From: Heloderma charlesbogerti
Taxonomy: Eukaryota > Chordata > Lepidosauria > Squamata > Helodermatidae
DNA length: 64,000 nt
Direction: 5' to 3'
Assembly (NCBI GenBank): GCA_026122225.1
Contig: JANEZZ010000522.1
Location: 1,488,001 to 1,552,000, forward strand
The notes under the pieces were generated by a model, which saw only the letters and a list, made by a program, of their open reading frames with translations, had not been told where the DNA came from and made no database searches. Positions 46,101 through 53,744 of the stretch are shown here, one piece after another (positions within the stretch are counted from its first letter, which is position 1; every line of letters starts with the position of its first letter). Position numbers and translations under genes: made by a program.

Positions 46101-47672
46101 TCGCAGTGACTTAGCTGCAAGCCTTCCCCAAAGAAGCCACACTTCCCATCACACACAGCCTGATATGTGCTGCTGTCACTCGAGGAACAGCAGCAGTCTA
46201 ACAGGTAAGCAAGAAAGCACGCAATGCCCAACTCCATTTGAAATGGCTCCTAACTGTGGTCTTACCTCTGGTGCTAAAGAAAACCTGTTACCTTTGGTGC
46301 AGGTAACAGGTTTGTTTCCACAGGGCAGCCTTCTCTAACCTGGGACCTCCAGATGTAACCTTGCCAGCTAGGGATTGTGGGACTTGTAGTCCAACACATC
46401 TAGAGAGCACCAGGTTGACCAAGGCTGACAGCGGGCATCAGTTCTTACACTTGTTGCAGAGATGGTCTGAGCCGACACAGATCGTCCCCACATTTCTCAA
46501 ACCACAGAAGCAAACTAACCTGTTCCCTAGCAGCAAATACAAACTTCAACTGCCAACTCAGTCCAAACTCAATGCTCCTCATTTGTTTGAACTCCCTTAA
46601 AACCAAAACAAAAAAAGGAGTATGGGGCAAAATTGGGGGATTGGGCTGGACTTCCACAGTAAGCTATACCAATAAAGCGTTCATAGTAAAGAGCTTAGGG
46701 CAGGCGGAGTTGGGGGTGGGTGGGGAGAACACCTCATATTTATGGGAACTCAGCAGAATCATTTCTTTTCGAAATCAACCTGGAAAAAATACAGAATCCA
46801 TTTTGTGGTCTTTGATCTCTTATTTGCTTTTACAAGCCCGGAATTTTGAACTCCGGTCAGTAAACCTGCCTCGAACTAAAGCAAACAGGCCCAAACACCC
46901 CCTTTTGCAATGTCAGGAGGAGGGAGGGAGGGAGGGGAGCGTGTGTGCGGCGCCGCTGATGCAAGAAGTCAGCGAGCGAGCGAGCTGCCTACATGCTCTG
47001 GGACCGATGACGCCGCAGAGACGGTGTCTCCTCGCGGCGTCCCCCCCAAGCCCCGCGTCCCAACTCCTGTTCGCAACTCCGCGGACGGGAAGGGGAGCGC
47101 AGCACGCGCCACGAACGGCCGGGGAGGGCGCGAGGAGGAAGCCAGACCGTCTCGGCCCGGCTGGCTGGCGGGGGGGTCCTCGCCTCCGCCGCCCTTGTCA
47201 CAGGCCCCACGCAGACTGTGGGGCGCGAACGCAAGCACCACAGGCGACATGCCCGCGTCGCTGTCGAGGCGCGGAGCGTTGCGAGAGCGCCTTTTGTTGG
47301 CCCATCGGCCCGAACGGCGCTGCATGTCCGCAGCGAGAGCGCCCTCCTCCCAAGGGCAGCCGGCCCCACGCGGCTAAGCCCACCCCACCACGGGGGACGC
47401 CGGGGAGCCCGCGGCTCCGCGGCTCCGCTCCCGCCGAGGGCAGCTCCCGACGCGTGTGGGCTTCCTTTTGGCCCGGCGCTCACCTCGCCCGCACGACGCA
47501 CGTCCAATGGCAGCATGCAGGGAACAGGCCATGCGGGAGCGCAGAGGCTTCCCCGCCGCCCCAGATCCGCCCGCCCGCCCCCGGCCCTTTTCTCCTTTCT
47601 TTTTACCTTGGCGTTGTGGAGGTACAGCAGCGCCGCCAACCCCCAGTGGATGCAAGCGAGTAGAAAGTTCAT
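15619..47672 (-). CDS. VEGFA: Vascular endothelial growth factor A, eight coding exons
   Basis: Secreted cystine-knot homodimer that binds VEGFR1, VEGFR2 and neuropilin and drives endothelial growth (family knowledge). Eight exons total 648 nt and code 215 residues including the signal peptide. The start is the ATG at 47672-47670, at the usual VEGFA start MNFLL. Order: signal peptide (exon 1), short variable linker (exon 2), cystine-knot domain (exons 3-4, all expected Cys including CGGCC and CEC), basic exons 5-6 and the heparin/neuropilin-binding Cys-rich domain (exon 7), ending CDKPRR. Phases agree at every junction, and exons 6 and/or 7 can be skipped without a frame break, giving 121-, 165- and 189-like forms. 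Compared with human, the NIT glycosylation sequon in exon 3 is lost (SSITM), exon 4 has RIKPF for RIKPH, and exon 5 has one extra codon. No other gene lies in its introns. Confidence 0.95.
15641..18070 (-). other. VEGFA intron 7
   Basis: GT (18070-18069) to AG (15642-15641). About 2.4 kb with no recognisable gene; a short ACTTACTTGGGAGTAA repeat scrap lies near 17130. Confidence 0.8.
18071..18202 (-). CDS. VEGFA: VEGFA exon 7 (heparin and neuropilin-binding domain)
   Basis: 132 nt, the same as mammals. Acceptor TTTTTGCAG, donor GTTTGTG. It codes [31 protein letters not shown] and [13 protein letters not shown]. All eight Cys of the domain are present. The HCEP start differs from mammalian NPCGP and gives the exon a reptile-like look (family recollection). 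Confidence 0.95.
18203..19358 (-). other. VEGFA intron 6
   Basis: About 1.2 kb, canonical borders; no repeat or gene recognised. Confidence 0.8.
19359..19430 (-). CDS. VEGFA: VEGFA exon 6 (strongly basic, matrix-binding)
   Basis: 72 nt, the same as mammalian exon 6a. Acceptor CTTCCAG, donor GTACGTTT. It codes [20 protein letters not shown] then LQN. It is skipped in 165-type mRNAs in other vertebrates; phase here permits the same. Confidence 0.93.
20506..20567 (-). mobile_element. tRNA-derived SINE, 3' fragment
   Basis: The reversed text matches the tail of the SINE at 32388-32590 (GGCAGCTTC-type end, AGATGGATCAATGG). Confidence 0.55.
20569..20672 (+). repeat. Palindromic MITE-like repeat
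   Basis: CAGGCTTCCCCAACCTGGCG ... CAGATTGGGGGAAGTCT, the same family as at 13580. Confidence 0.65.
20744..20830 (+). mobile_element. BovB 3' tail, very short copy
   Basis: From AGAGCGCAGGACAGGAAGG to ACTGAACAACAACAACAA, nearly identical to the last 87 bases of the full-length BovB at 54925-58141. It is either a severely 5'-truncated BovB insertion or a BovB-mobilised tail. Confidence 0.85.
21845..23260 (-). pseudogene. PIF/Harbinger transposase relic
   Basis: Minus-strand fragments in shifting frames resemble a Harbinger DDE nuclease: [20 protein letters not shown] then FWNSP (compare the family's DVYAG-PGSVHDARVF-NSP), [23 protein letters not shown] (family FNYR-SRAR--VE), and [12 protein letters not shown] followed by ELRGE near the C-terminus. 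Stops and frameshifts separate them, so it is dead. More decayed minus-strand frames continue to about 25.8 kb and could be the rest of the element, but I cannot identify the second (Myb-like) protein. Confidence 0.7.
23261..27080. other. Probable remainder of a decayed DNA transposon, unassigned
   Basis: There are several 60-220-codon frames on both strands without identifiable domains. Motifs such as AACCCATG, AAGCCATGGG and TGTGCAAACC recur at 20680-20740, 26700-27000 and 27040-27110, as in Harbinger-type terminal regions, but I could not fix two matching ends. Confidence 0.35.
27226..27316 (-). mobile_element. tRNA-derived SINE head
   Basis: On the minus strand: TAGCTCAGTGGTAGAGCA (A-box region), CAGAAGGCCCCAGGTTCAAT (B-box region). 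Same family as 32388-32590; 3' part missing. Confidence 0.75.
28154..28193. repeat. TC microsatellite
   Basis: About 20 TC units within intron 5. Confidence 0.95.
28478..28606 (+). repeat. Palindromic MITE-like repeat
   Basis: AGCCTTCCCCAACCTGGTG ... CTCCAGGTTGGGGGAGGCT; both arms intact. Confidence 0.75.
29156..29188 (-). CDS. VEGFA: VEGFA exon 5
   Basis: 33 nt, acceptor TTGTAG, donor GTAAGTGA. It codes [10 protein letters not shown] plus two bases of the next codon. The mammalian exon is 30 nt (PKKDRARQE), so one codon is extra. Frame is kept with exons 6, 7 or 8. Confidence 0.93.
29303..29436 (+). repeat. Palindromic MITE-like repeat in intron 4
   Basis: CAGCCTTCCCCAACCC ... AGATTGGGGGAAGGCTG; centre GACCATTGGCCGTGCT. 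Confidence 0.75.
29607..29639. repeat. Poly-C and CA microsatellite
   Basis: A run of about 14 C then CACACACACACACA in intron 4. Confidence 0.9.
29739..29815 (-). CDS. VEGFA: VEGFA exon 4
   Basis: 77 nt, the same as mammals. Acceptor ATTTTAG, donor GTGAGGAT. It codes [25 protein letters not shown] and a split Arg. It completes the cystine knot (CEC). The mammalian RIKPH stretch contacts VEGFR2; here His is Phe. Confidence 0.94.
29935..30065. repeat. Near-perfect foldback repeat (second copy)
   Basis: CACAATCCTATGCATGTTTC ... AAAACATGCACAGGACTG, with inner arms TCCCAGCATTCCC / GGGAATGCTGGGA. The short repeat with GGAGTAAGCC follows at 30066-30140. Confidence 0.75.
31776..31984. repeat. Foldback MITE (CCAGTGG...CCACTGG), copy 1
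   Basis: Termini CCAGTGGTGCTAATGACAGT and CACTGACATCAGAGCCACC, inner arms AGTGAATCCACTC / GAGTGGATTCACT and GAGCTATCCAAGG / CCTTGGATAGC. A second copy is at 39046-39218. Confidence 0.7.
31985..32115 (+). mobile_element. SINE-like 3' tail (GGTTGGCCACTGTG type)
   Basis: CTCATGTCCTACTTGTGGGC, GGTTGGCCACTGTGTGAACA and GGCTAGATGGACCCTTGGTC recur at 35925-36105 and, reversed, at 41458-41640. Likely a SINE or LINE 3' end; not further classified. Confidence 0.6.
32388..32590 (+). mobile_element. tRNA-derived SINE, best-preserved copy
   Basis: A-box region GCTCAGTGGCAGAGC (32401-32415) and B-box GGTTCGATCCC (32442-32452) give an internal Pol III promoter. A non-tRNA body with ACACCCTGGAGAGCC follows, ending GGCAGCTTCCTATGTTC. 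Related pieces are at 20506, 27226 and 49196. It is not a tRNA gene: the acceptor stem does not close and there is a long tail. Confidence 0.8.
32862..33058 (-). CDS. VEGFA: VEGFA exon 3 (core of the cystine-knot domain)
   Basis: 197 nt, the same as mammals. Acceptor TTTTGTAG, donor GTGAGGTG. It codes [37 protein letters not shown] and [14 protein letters not shown], ending SSITME. Cys of SVC, PSC, CGGCC and LEC match the knot and the inter-chain bridges. Acidic residues D, E and E of SDESLEC, used for VEGFR1 binding in human, are kept. Differences from human: YARSV for YQRSY, CVLLLR for CVPLMR, and no N-glycosylation sequon before ITM. Confidence 0.96.
34069..34208 (+). repeat. Palindromic MITE-like repeat in intron 2
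   Basis: TAGCCTTCCCCACCGAG ... CTAGGTTGGGGAAGGCTG, centre CATGCTGGCTGGGGC. Confidence 0.75.
35925..36105 (+). mobile_element. SINE-like tail (GGTTGGCCACTATG type)
   Basis: GCTCATGTCCTGCTTGCGGC, GGTTGGCCACTATGGGAAC, then CTAGCAGGGCCCTTCTTATG; same family as 31985-32115. Confidence 0.6.
39046..39218. repeat. Foldback MITE (CCAGTGG type), copy 2
   Basis: CCAGTGGAGGCTGATGGCTC ... CATCAGAGCCTCCACTG, inner arms GAGCTCTCCAAGGTG / CACCTTGGAGAGCTC. A short repeat with CGTTTACTCAGAAGTAAGC follows at 39255-39340. Confidence 0.75.
39920..40042 (-). repeat. Palindromic MITE-like repeat, degenerate
   Basis: CTGACCATTGGTCATGCTC centre with weak arms; next to exon 2. Confidence 0.5.
40191..40239 (-). CDS. 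VEGFA: VEGFA exon 2
   Basis: 49 nt (human 52). Acceptor TCTTTGCAG, donor GTAAGCCA. It codes [16 protein letters not shown] with the last Ala split into exon 3. It contains the end of the signal peptide and the variable N-terminal linker. Phase is 0 in, 1 out, as in mammals. Confidence 0.93.
40456..40773. mobile_element. hAT-type non-autonomous element with terminal inverted repeats
   Basis: 318 bp. Left end CAGAGGTGGAGAAACTC, right end GAGGTTCCCCATCCCTG, which are inverted copies (CAGRGRTGGRGAAMCTC). Flanks CAGTACTG and CAGTAAGG match at six of eight, an eroded 8-bp duplication. No ORF. Confidence 0.75.
41458..41640 (-). mobile_element. SINE-like tail, reversed
   Basis: AGAACATAAGAAGTGCC, ATCAGACCGAAGGCC and CACAGTGGCCAACCAG are the reverse complement of the 31985-32115 family. 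Confidence 0.6.
42107..42240 (+). repeat. Palindromic MITE-like repeat in intron 1
   Basis: TTTGGTGCCCTCCCAATG ... ACCTGGAGAACACCAAG; centre AGCCAGGATGGCC. Confidence 0.65.
46326..46430 (+). repeat. Palindromic MITE-like repeat in intron 1
   Basis: CAGCCTTCTCTAACCTGGG ... GAGAGCACCAGGTTGACC. Confidence 0.65.
47607..47672 (-). CDS. VEGFA: VEGFA exon 1 (signal peptide)
   Basis: 66 nt, the same as mammals: [20 protein letters not shown] then AK, donor GTAAAAAG. A hydrophobic core (GLAALLYL) follows a short N-region, a typical secretion signal. The context before ATG is CAGGAATC, a modest Kozak match. Confidence 0.95.
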
Positions 47673-48670
47673 GATTCCTGGAGCGAAGCCGGAGTGAGCT
47701 CGTTAAGATTCGCTCGGTCTCTCTGCTCCTCTTCTTCTGCCTTTTCCCCGGGGCCGCTCCGATCAAGGAAAGCTCTGGGGTTGATGGGGGAGAGAGGGGG
47801 GAGAATTTAGACTCTGGTTTCACCCGTCCATAAGCCCGGCTCCCTAGGCGCCAAAGACGCAGATTTCCCCCTCCACACTTCTCTCGTCTCCTTGGTAGAG
47901 CGGCGGGCGTCCTCGGGTCCGATCCGACGCCCCTCCGTAGCAATCCCAGCGACGCACCAGACGGCTCCGAAGTGTAACACGCTTCGCTCTCGCCTTTCCC
48001 CCCTCGGTGGCAAGGCACCGCACGCGAGCACGCGCGCACCAGACCGCCGCACCAAAAGGGACAGAAAAAGAAAACTGAAGGGGGGGAAAAGCGACAAAGT
48101 TTGCAGAAAGTTTCAGTGCTTTTTCTCTCACCCCAGGGGCCGGATCCTGAAGCTGCTGGAAGTCGCTCCTTTCAAGCTGAAGTTGGAGGATTGGTTTTGT
48201 TCTTTTTTAATGTTTAAACCGTCAGGAGATTTTGGGGGGGGAGGGTTCTCCGCTCTTCAGAGCCCTGAATCGCACAGCCCGGTTGGATTCGAGGGGGAAG
48301 CGGGGGGGGCTTTCCTCTTTGAAATAAAGAATAAAAATCCGAACGGCTTCGCGAGGAAACCACTCAGCTGATGAGTGGTGGAGGAGAAATAAATTAATTA
48401 ACGGGCGAAGAGGAGAATGAATAGCAGATCCTCTAGGAAAGGGGGAAGGAAGTCTGACTCTTCGTTCCCCCGTGCCGATCTCCTGTCTCAGTCGTCTGTC
48501 TGTCCGTCCGTCCGTCCTTCCGAGCGAGCGCCCTGCACTTTGACTGTCTGGCTCTGTGTGCGCGCCTGCCTCGCTCGCGCCCTCTCTCTCGCTCGCGCTT
48601 TCGAGTGAATATCAGGCGGGAGCAGCAGCGCCGTCCGAAGCCGCGGCTGCCTCGCTCGCTCTCCGAGCTA
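47673..48670 (-). other. VEGFA: VEGFA 5' untranslated region (5' end estimated)
   Basis: About 1.0 kb, similar to the long GC-rich 5' UTR of mammals, which carries internal ribosome entry and upstream CUG starts (family knowledge; not verified here). Minus-strand TGATATTCA at 48606-48614 and the GACGGACGGACGGACAGACA tract match places in the mammalian leader. The 5' boundary is inferred from the position of the GC box and T-run just upstream. Confidence 0.7.
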
Positions 48671-48978
48671 TGGCTCTCCCAGCTCCGCTAAAAAAAGAAG
48701 TACTTCCTCCTCTAGCCCCGCCCACTTTGCTGTTCCTCCCCCTTTCCCTCGCCCAGTCGCCACCGCAAGCGAAAGGACCCCCTCCCCTCCCCTCCCCTCC
48801 CCTGATGAGAAGAATGAGGCCGAAGAATCTTCACCTGAACGGAAAGCAAACGGCAGCAAATTAAGAAAAGCGGCATCTCCGCGTCTTCTCTTCTATTCCC
48901 CTCCCCTCCTTGAAGACACACGCCGGCGGAAAATCCTACGCAACGCGAGCCGACGCGCAGGAGAATCTCCCGCAGAAG

Positions 48979-49000
<22 letters not shown>
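48671..49000 (-). promoter_or_regulatory. VEGFA: VEGFA proximal promoter
   Basis: The minus strand carries GTGGGCGGGGC (GC box, 48714-48726 region), then a T-run before the inferred start, in the same order as the mammalian TATA-less promoter. A five-fold GGGGA tract lies just upstream (next entry). No classical TATA box is seen. Confidence 0.65.
48778..48803 (-). promoter_or_regulatory. G-run tract, potential G-quadruplex
   Basis: Five runs of four or more G separated by single A on the minus strand. The mammalian VEGFA promoter has a G-quadruplex-forming tract at an equivalent place (family knowledge), with a different sequence. Confidence 0.7.

Positions 49001-49021
<21 letters not shown>
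48982..49021. repeat. (CAG/CTG)13 microsatellite upstream of VEGFA
   Basis: Thirteen uninterrupted TGC units on the plus strand, about 300 bp upstream of the inferred transcription start. Confidence 0.95.
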
Positions 49022-49023
<2 letters not shown>

Positions 49024-49195
49024 TCGACATGCTTAAAATTAATCAGTCCATTAAAAAAAACAGAATACCCAGCTTACGTAGCTGCAGCCGCACCTGATCA
49101 CCCGGTAATGATGGTTGTTCCCCAAAGGCAGAAGCTGTAGTCGGGGCGGGAGCAGAAGGACCGGAGGGTGAGTTCTTTACCTGTGGAGAGGTCGC

Positions 49196-49357
49196 TGCGG
49201 CTCCTGAACAGAACACATGCTGGGCACGTCAAAGGTCCCAGGTTCAGTTCCTGACAACTTCAGGCAGGGCGTGGAAAGACTGCTTGTTTGAAGCCCTGGA
49301 GAGTTTTTTTGTAGACAATACTGAGCTAGATGGGCCAAAGAGGCAGCTTCCCATGAG
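49196..49357 (+). mobile_element. tRNA-derived SINE, degenerate
   Basis: AAAGGTCCCAGGTTCAGTTC (B box), GAAGCCCTGGAGAG, ATACTGAGCTAGATGGGCC, GGCAGCTTCCC; the 5' head is eroded. Confidence 0.7.
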
Positions 49358-49407
49358 CCTCAGGCGTTTTCCAGATCGAGGGCTTACAGTTTTGCACAAG
49401 ATTTAGG

Positions 49408-49492
49408 CAAGGGGTAGGCAATTCTCATCAGCCAACGGTCAGGGATTGTGCGAGCCAGGCTGTAGTGCAAAACATCTGGAGGGCACCCAGGG
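49408..49492 (+). repeat. Palindromic MITE-like repeat, degenerate
   Basis: AATTCTCATCAGCCAACGGTC and AAAACATCTGGAGGGCACC are recognisable pieces. Confidence 0.5.
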
Positions 49493-49506
49493 TTATATCC
49501 AATGCT

Positions 49507-49682
49507 AGGGCATCTCTAGGTAAAGGTAAAGGTGGCCCCAGCTAGTTGTGTCCAACTCTATGGGGTGGTGCTCATCTCCATTTCTAAGCCAAAGAGCCAG
49601 CGCTGTCCGAAGACACTTCCGTGGTCATGTGGCTGGCATGACTGAACACCGAGGTGCACAGGACGCTGTTACCTGTGGGCAT
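49507..49682 (+). mobile_element. SINE-like repeat (GGTAAAGGTAAAGGTG head)
   Basis: GTAAAGGTAAAGGTGGCCCC, TTGTGTCCAACTCTATGGG, TGGTCATGTGGCTGGCATGA are the order seen in a common reptile interspersed repeat; class not assigned with certainty. Confidence 0.55.
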
Positions 49683-50754
49683 CTCTACACGAGCCTAAAA
49701 TCCTGCATTTAAAATGGGGCTTTCTCCTTCCATTTTAAATGAAGGATCACAACGGCTTCCTTTTTCATGCGCTTCCTTTCCCTCCTCCTCTTTTGCCCCA
49801 TATCTGAGTCTTCCATGTCTTTCATTGAACTTGTTCTTGTTGTTGCTTTTCCTCATCTCATGGAGGGAACTCAAGAGGAACACAGCAGGGTAATTTGATA
49901 GCTCATTATCTGCAATGTATTTAAAAATGGAACAGAGGGCTGGATGATCACAGCGTCATGTAAAGAGCCCACAAACTTCCATGAAGGAGCAATTTCAATC
50001 GCAGGATAAAAGCTCCGTGTGAAGGTCTGAGTTAAGTCTCATTCATTACAATGGGCTTACTCTAAGTAGGACCACCTTGGATACAACCCTAGGTTGCCCA
50101 CCCAGATTTAGGCAGTGTTTCTAAGCTTCTCTTCTCCTACCTGCTGCTAGGAAAGAAGGCATGTGTGACCCTGAGTGTGCATATGCAAATGTGGTATGCC
50201 CTCCCAAAAGAGGCCCTTATTCAGAAGAGAACATAGGGAAATAAACTTTTATCCTACTTTCTAGGGAAAGCTTACTGAAAATCTATTTCCCTATGTACAT
50301 ATGTAAGTATAAGCCAAATGTCACCCACCCACTCACACCTACACCCTCACATCATTCCCTTCTTTGTTCCTCAAGACCACTCTTGCCTTTGCAAAGCCAC
50401 CCACTATATTCCAAACTCCTGGGAAAGTTTTCTCTCTCTGCCAAAATTCAGAAGCAAAATGTATTTATTTTTTTGCAAAAGTTAAGTTTCAGCACTTCAT
50501 TACTTCAGCCTAGGGAAACTTCTGGCTATGCCATTGCTAGAAGGAAAATGCAATTTGTGTGTGTGTGCGGGGGGGGGGATATATAATTAGAAAGCAGTCG
50601 GGCTACTAGGCCTATGAACATTGAATGAAAGAGGCAGAGCTGTGAATATAGCACTACCTGGTGGTAGAAATACAAAGATATTTGAGGAAATGAAACTAAC
50701 TCCTTTCTCAACACATTAAACAGAGCACGAGGAAGGACATTACTCAAACCTTTA
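49683..50754. other. Upstream intergenic sequence, nothing recognised
   Basis: No gene or named repeat; short ORFs only. Confidence 0.45.
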
Positions 50755-50900
50755 TCAATTTAGGGTGCAATCCTATATATGTTTAGATGGGGGGGGGAGT
50801 CCTTCAACCCTCCGTATTCCCTTGCCAGAATGGCTGGTTGGGGAATTCTGGGAGTTGTAGGACTTTTTTTCTATATAAACATATATGGGACTGTGCCCTC
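50755..50900. repeat. Near-perfect foldback repeat (third copy)
   Basis: GTGCAATCCTATATATGTTT ... AAACATATATGGGACTGTGC, inner arm GGGAATTCTGGGAGTTGTAGG. Confidence 0.7.
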
Positions 50901-51229
50901 AAAGATTTTTTTCACTGACCACATTAAAAGTTGCGCCATTCCTACAAGAAAAGCGCTTGCATGTAGGAAAAATGGTGGTACTGACATACAGTTTGTGATC
51001 ATGTGTGATGTTCACATATCACATGTATATATTTAACTGCAGGTATATGTGTACTGGGTTGGAAATTTTGAGCAGCTGCAGAGATACCAAGAAGCACATG
51101 GAGCAAATTACATACATAGGGGCTATCATATATGACCATGTTCATTCATGTTGGTCTTGTACTTTTCCTTAGACATTTTACATGTACTTGAGAGCAATGG
51201 CGGGGCAAACACCTCCGGTTGGGCCAGGA

Positions 51230-52500
51230 CCATCTCAACCTCTTTTGGCACCCTAGGCAGGGTAATATGTTGGCGCCTCACAGGCAGGCACACTACTGTC
51301 CTATTTTCTCTCTTCCCCATCCCAGCGGCAGCTGCCACCCTCCTCCCACCTTCCCCCCCCGCCCAAACCGCTGCCACCACCACCCACCTTCCTCCTACAA
51401 ACCTACCTCCTTGCAACGCTGCCTCCTCCTCTTCTCTTTTTCCTTCCCCATTTACCCTGGCTGCTGCCGCTATCACACCACCCCCTCCTCATCTCTGCTT
51501 CTCTTTCCCTTCCCCATAAATCACCCTGGCCTCCTCTTTTCCTCTTCACTCCTTGGCGGCAGCCCCATCTGACTTCCTCATTCATTGTCCATGAAGAGTC
51601 CTTCCTAGCAAGGCATTCTGGGGGAAGTGGCCTTGGAGATTGCCTGTGCTGCACCAACCTCCAGCACCAACTCAGAATGCCTCACTGTAAAAGTCCTCTC
51701 ACAGTGAGGCATTTGGGATGCTGCCAGGTGGGCTCTTTGGAGAGCCTCGTCAGCCGCTTTTCTAGTACAGAATTTGCTGTAGTAGGGAAGCAGCCAGCAA
51801 CGATTCCAAGAGAGCTTACCACACCCCACCTGGCTCTCAGGGGTTTTCAAAGTTAGGTATCAGGTGGGCGGCACTCTGGAGAGCTGTACCAGGTACTCTC
51901 TGGCAGAAAAACTCCAGGCGTGGCCCTCTGGAGCACTGGGCAGGCCACTGCCTCACTCTGAAAACCCCTTGGAGCTAGGAATTGGCCCACCACTTCAGGC
52001 ATGGTCCTCTCAGCACCAGAGGGGTGTGCAACTGGAGCTCCCCTTGCTGGTTAGAAGGAACCAGAGTCCCACTGCCACCACCATCACCACATGGGTTCAA
52101 TCAACACCGCCACCTTTGGGGATCATTTCCTGTGGCCAGAATTTGGCACCCAAGGCCCTGGTCAGTGACCACTTCATGCTCCCCATGCTTCATGGTCAAG
52201 TATTGTCCTTTTACATAAGATACTAGCTAATATTGACTGCCACCTCATGCCAGCTGACAAATACTGTCAAACATTAATTGCCACATATCAGGTCCTGTGC
52301 AAAGTTTGAGCGTTACTCCAAAAGTATTGGATGTCAAATGGTGATGTCAAATATTTGCCAGTATTCTTCCATCCAGGGAACAATCCCTGTCAAAAATGCA
52401 TTTCAGAGAACTGCAGGAGGGGGGATTAATTTTAGCTCTCAATAAATACGGCATTTAATTTGATGGCTTATGCATATGCTATCTGATATAACCAGGCATG
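51230..52500. repeat. Unclassified long repeat, unit 1
   Basis: It contains GGCACCCTAGGCAGGGTAAT, GTTGGCGCCTCACAGGCAG, a C-rich pyrimidine stretch, and a later part with CATAAGATACTAGCTAATAT and GTCAAATGGTGATGTCAAAT. The same order recurs in 52500-53700 and partly in 62334-62966 plus 63841-64000. No ORF with known domains. Confidence 0.7.
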
Positions 52501-53710
52501 ATGATTTTCGAGGACTCGTGATGCCTGAGACATAAGAGCAGTCATTTAAAGGTGGCTAAATTAGATCTATTTTATAATACAGATGGCTGAAAAGTTGGTT
52601 GTGTTTGCATTTCAATGCGAATTGACCTAATTTTGAACTTCTGAAACAATACATGAACCAAAACTCAATTATCCTTTGAAATTACAGTTCTCTAAATTTT
52701 GCTGTGGAGTTCTCCAATCAAAGATTCTCCTTTTCCTTCCCCATCTACCCTGGCCACTGCAGCCATTACCTCCTCCTCCTTGCCTCCACTTGTCTTTCTC
52801 TTTCCCATGAATTCCCCCTGGCCTCCTCCTCCTTGCCTCCTTACTCCCTGGCTGCCATGCTGCTTGACTGCCTCACTGTCTGACGAGTCCTTCCTGGTGA
52901 GGCAGCCTTGGAGATAACCTGTGCTGCTGTAGCACAGGCAATCACCACCTCACCCAGAATGCTTCACTACAAAGGACCCCTCACAGCGAGCAATATGGGC
53001 TGCTGCCGGGCAGGCTCTCTGGAGAGCCTCGTCAGCCGCTTTTCTACTACACAATTTGCTGTAGCAGGGAAGTAGCTTGCAGGGTTTGCAGAGAGCCTAC
53101 CCCACCCCATGACCCGCTTTGAGGGGTTTTCTGAGTTAGGTGTCAGGTGGGTGGCACTCTGGAGTGCTGTGCCAGGCACTCTCCTGCAGGAGAACCCCTG
53201 CTGTGGCTCTCTGGAGCACCGGGCAGGCCGTTGCCTCAGTCTGAAAGCCCCTCGGAGCCAGGGGTCAGATTATCTGGCAACAGAGGGATGTGAGGCTACA
53301 GCTCCCACTGCTGGCTAGGAGGACCCGGAGCTGCTGCCATCACCACTGCATGACCTCAGTCGGCACCAGTACCTTTATGGGATAATTTGCCTTGGCTGCC
53401 CCACACTGCCACCCTGAAAAACCCATGCTTCGTGGTCAGGTGTTGTCCCTTTTACATAAGATGCTAACTAATATTGACTGGCACGGCATGCCAGCTGACA
53501 AATACTGTCAAACGTTAATTGCCATATATCATGTCCCATGCAAAGTTTGAGCACTAATCCAAAAGTACTGAATGTCAAATGGTGATGTCAAATATTTCCC
53601 AATATTCTTCCATCCTGTCAAAATATACTTAGGAAAACTGGAAAGGGGGGGAATTAATTTTACCTCTCAATAAATACAGCATTTATTCTGGTGGCTTCTG
53701 GATATGCTGC
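52501..53710. repeat. Unclassified long repeat, unit 2 (tandem)
   Basis: Parallel to unit 1: CTTTTCCTTCCCCATCTACC, GAGTCCTTCCTGGTGAGGC, GAGAGCCTCGTCAGCCGCTT, then CATAAGATGCTAACTAATAT and GTCAAATGGTGATGTCAAAT. The start includes TTTCAATGCGAATTGACCTA, found again at 62430. Confidence 0.7.
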
Positions 53711-53744
53711 CTCATTTTATTTATTTGTTGGTTGGTTGGTTGGT

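Larger units (their letters stand above)
40240..47606 (-). other. VEGFA intron 1
   Basis: About 7.4 kb. It carries a hAT-type MITE (40456-40773), a SINE-like piece (41458-41640) and two palindromic MITE copies; the part nearest exon 1 is GC-rich. No LINE of any length. Confidence 0.8.
46930..48970. promoter_or_regulatory. GC- and CpG-rich island over VEGFA exon 1
   Basis: CpG is frequent from about 46930 to 48970, unlike the AT-rich introns around it. It covers the start of intron 1, exon 1, the 5' UTR and the proximal promoter. Long open frames here on both strands (up to 363 codons) come from the low frequency of stop codons in GC-rich DNA. Confidence 0.8.

Noticed and set aside
46572..47663. 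Long plus-strand frame of 363 codons (and others) across VEGFA exon 1
   Set aside because: It lies antisense to exon 1 inside a CpG-rich island with few stop codons, shows no domain, and its composition is simply that of the island.
49215..49220. Possible hypoxia-response core GACGTG upstream of VEGFA
   Set aside because: The site is a single short match inside a degenerate SINE, with no flanking ancillary motif; chance is the simpler explanation.
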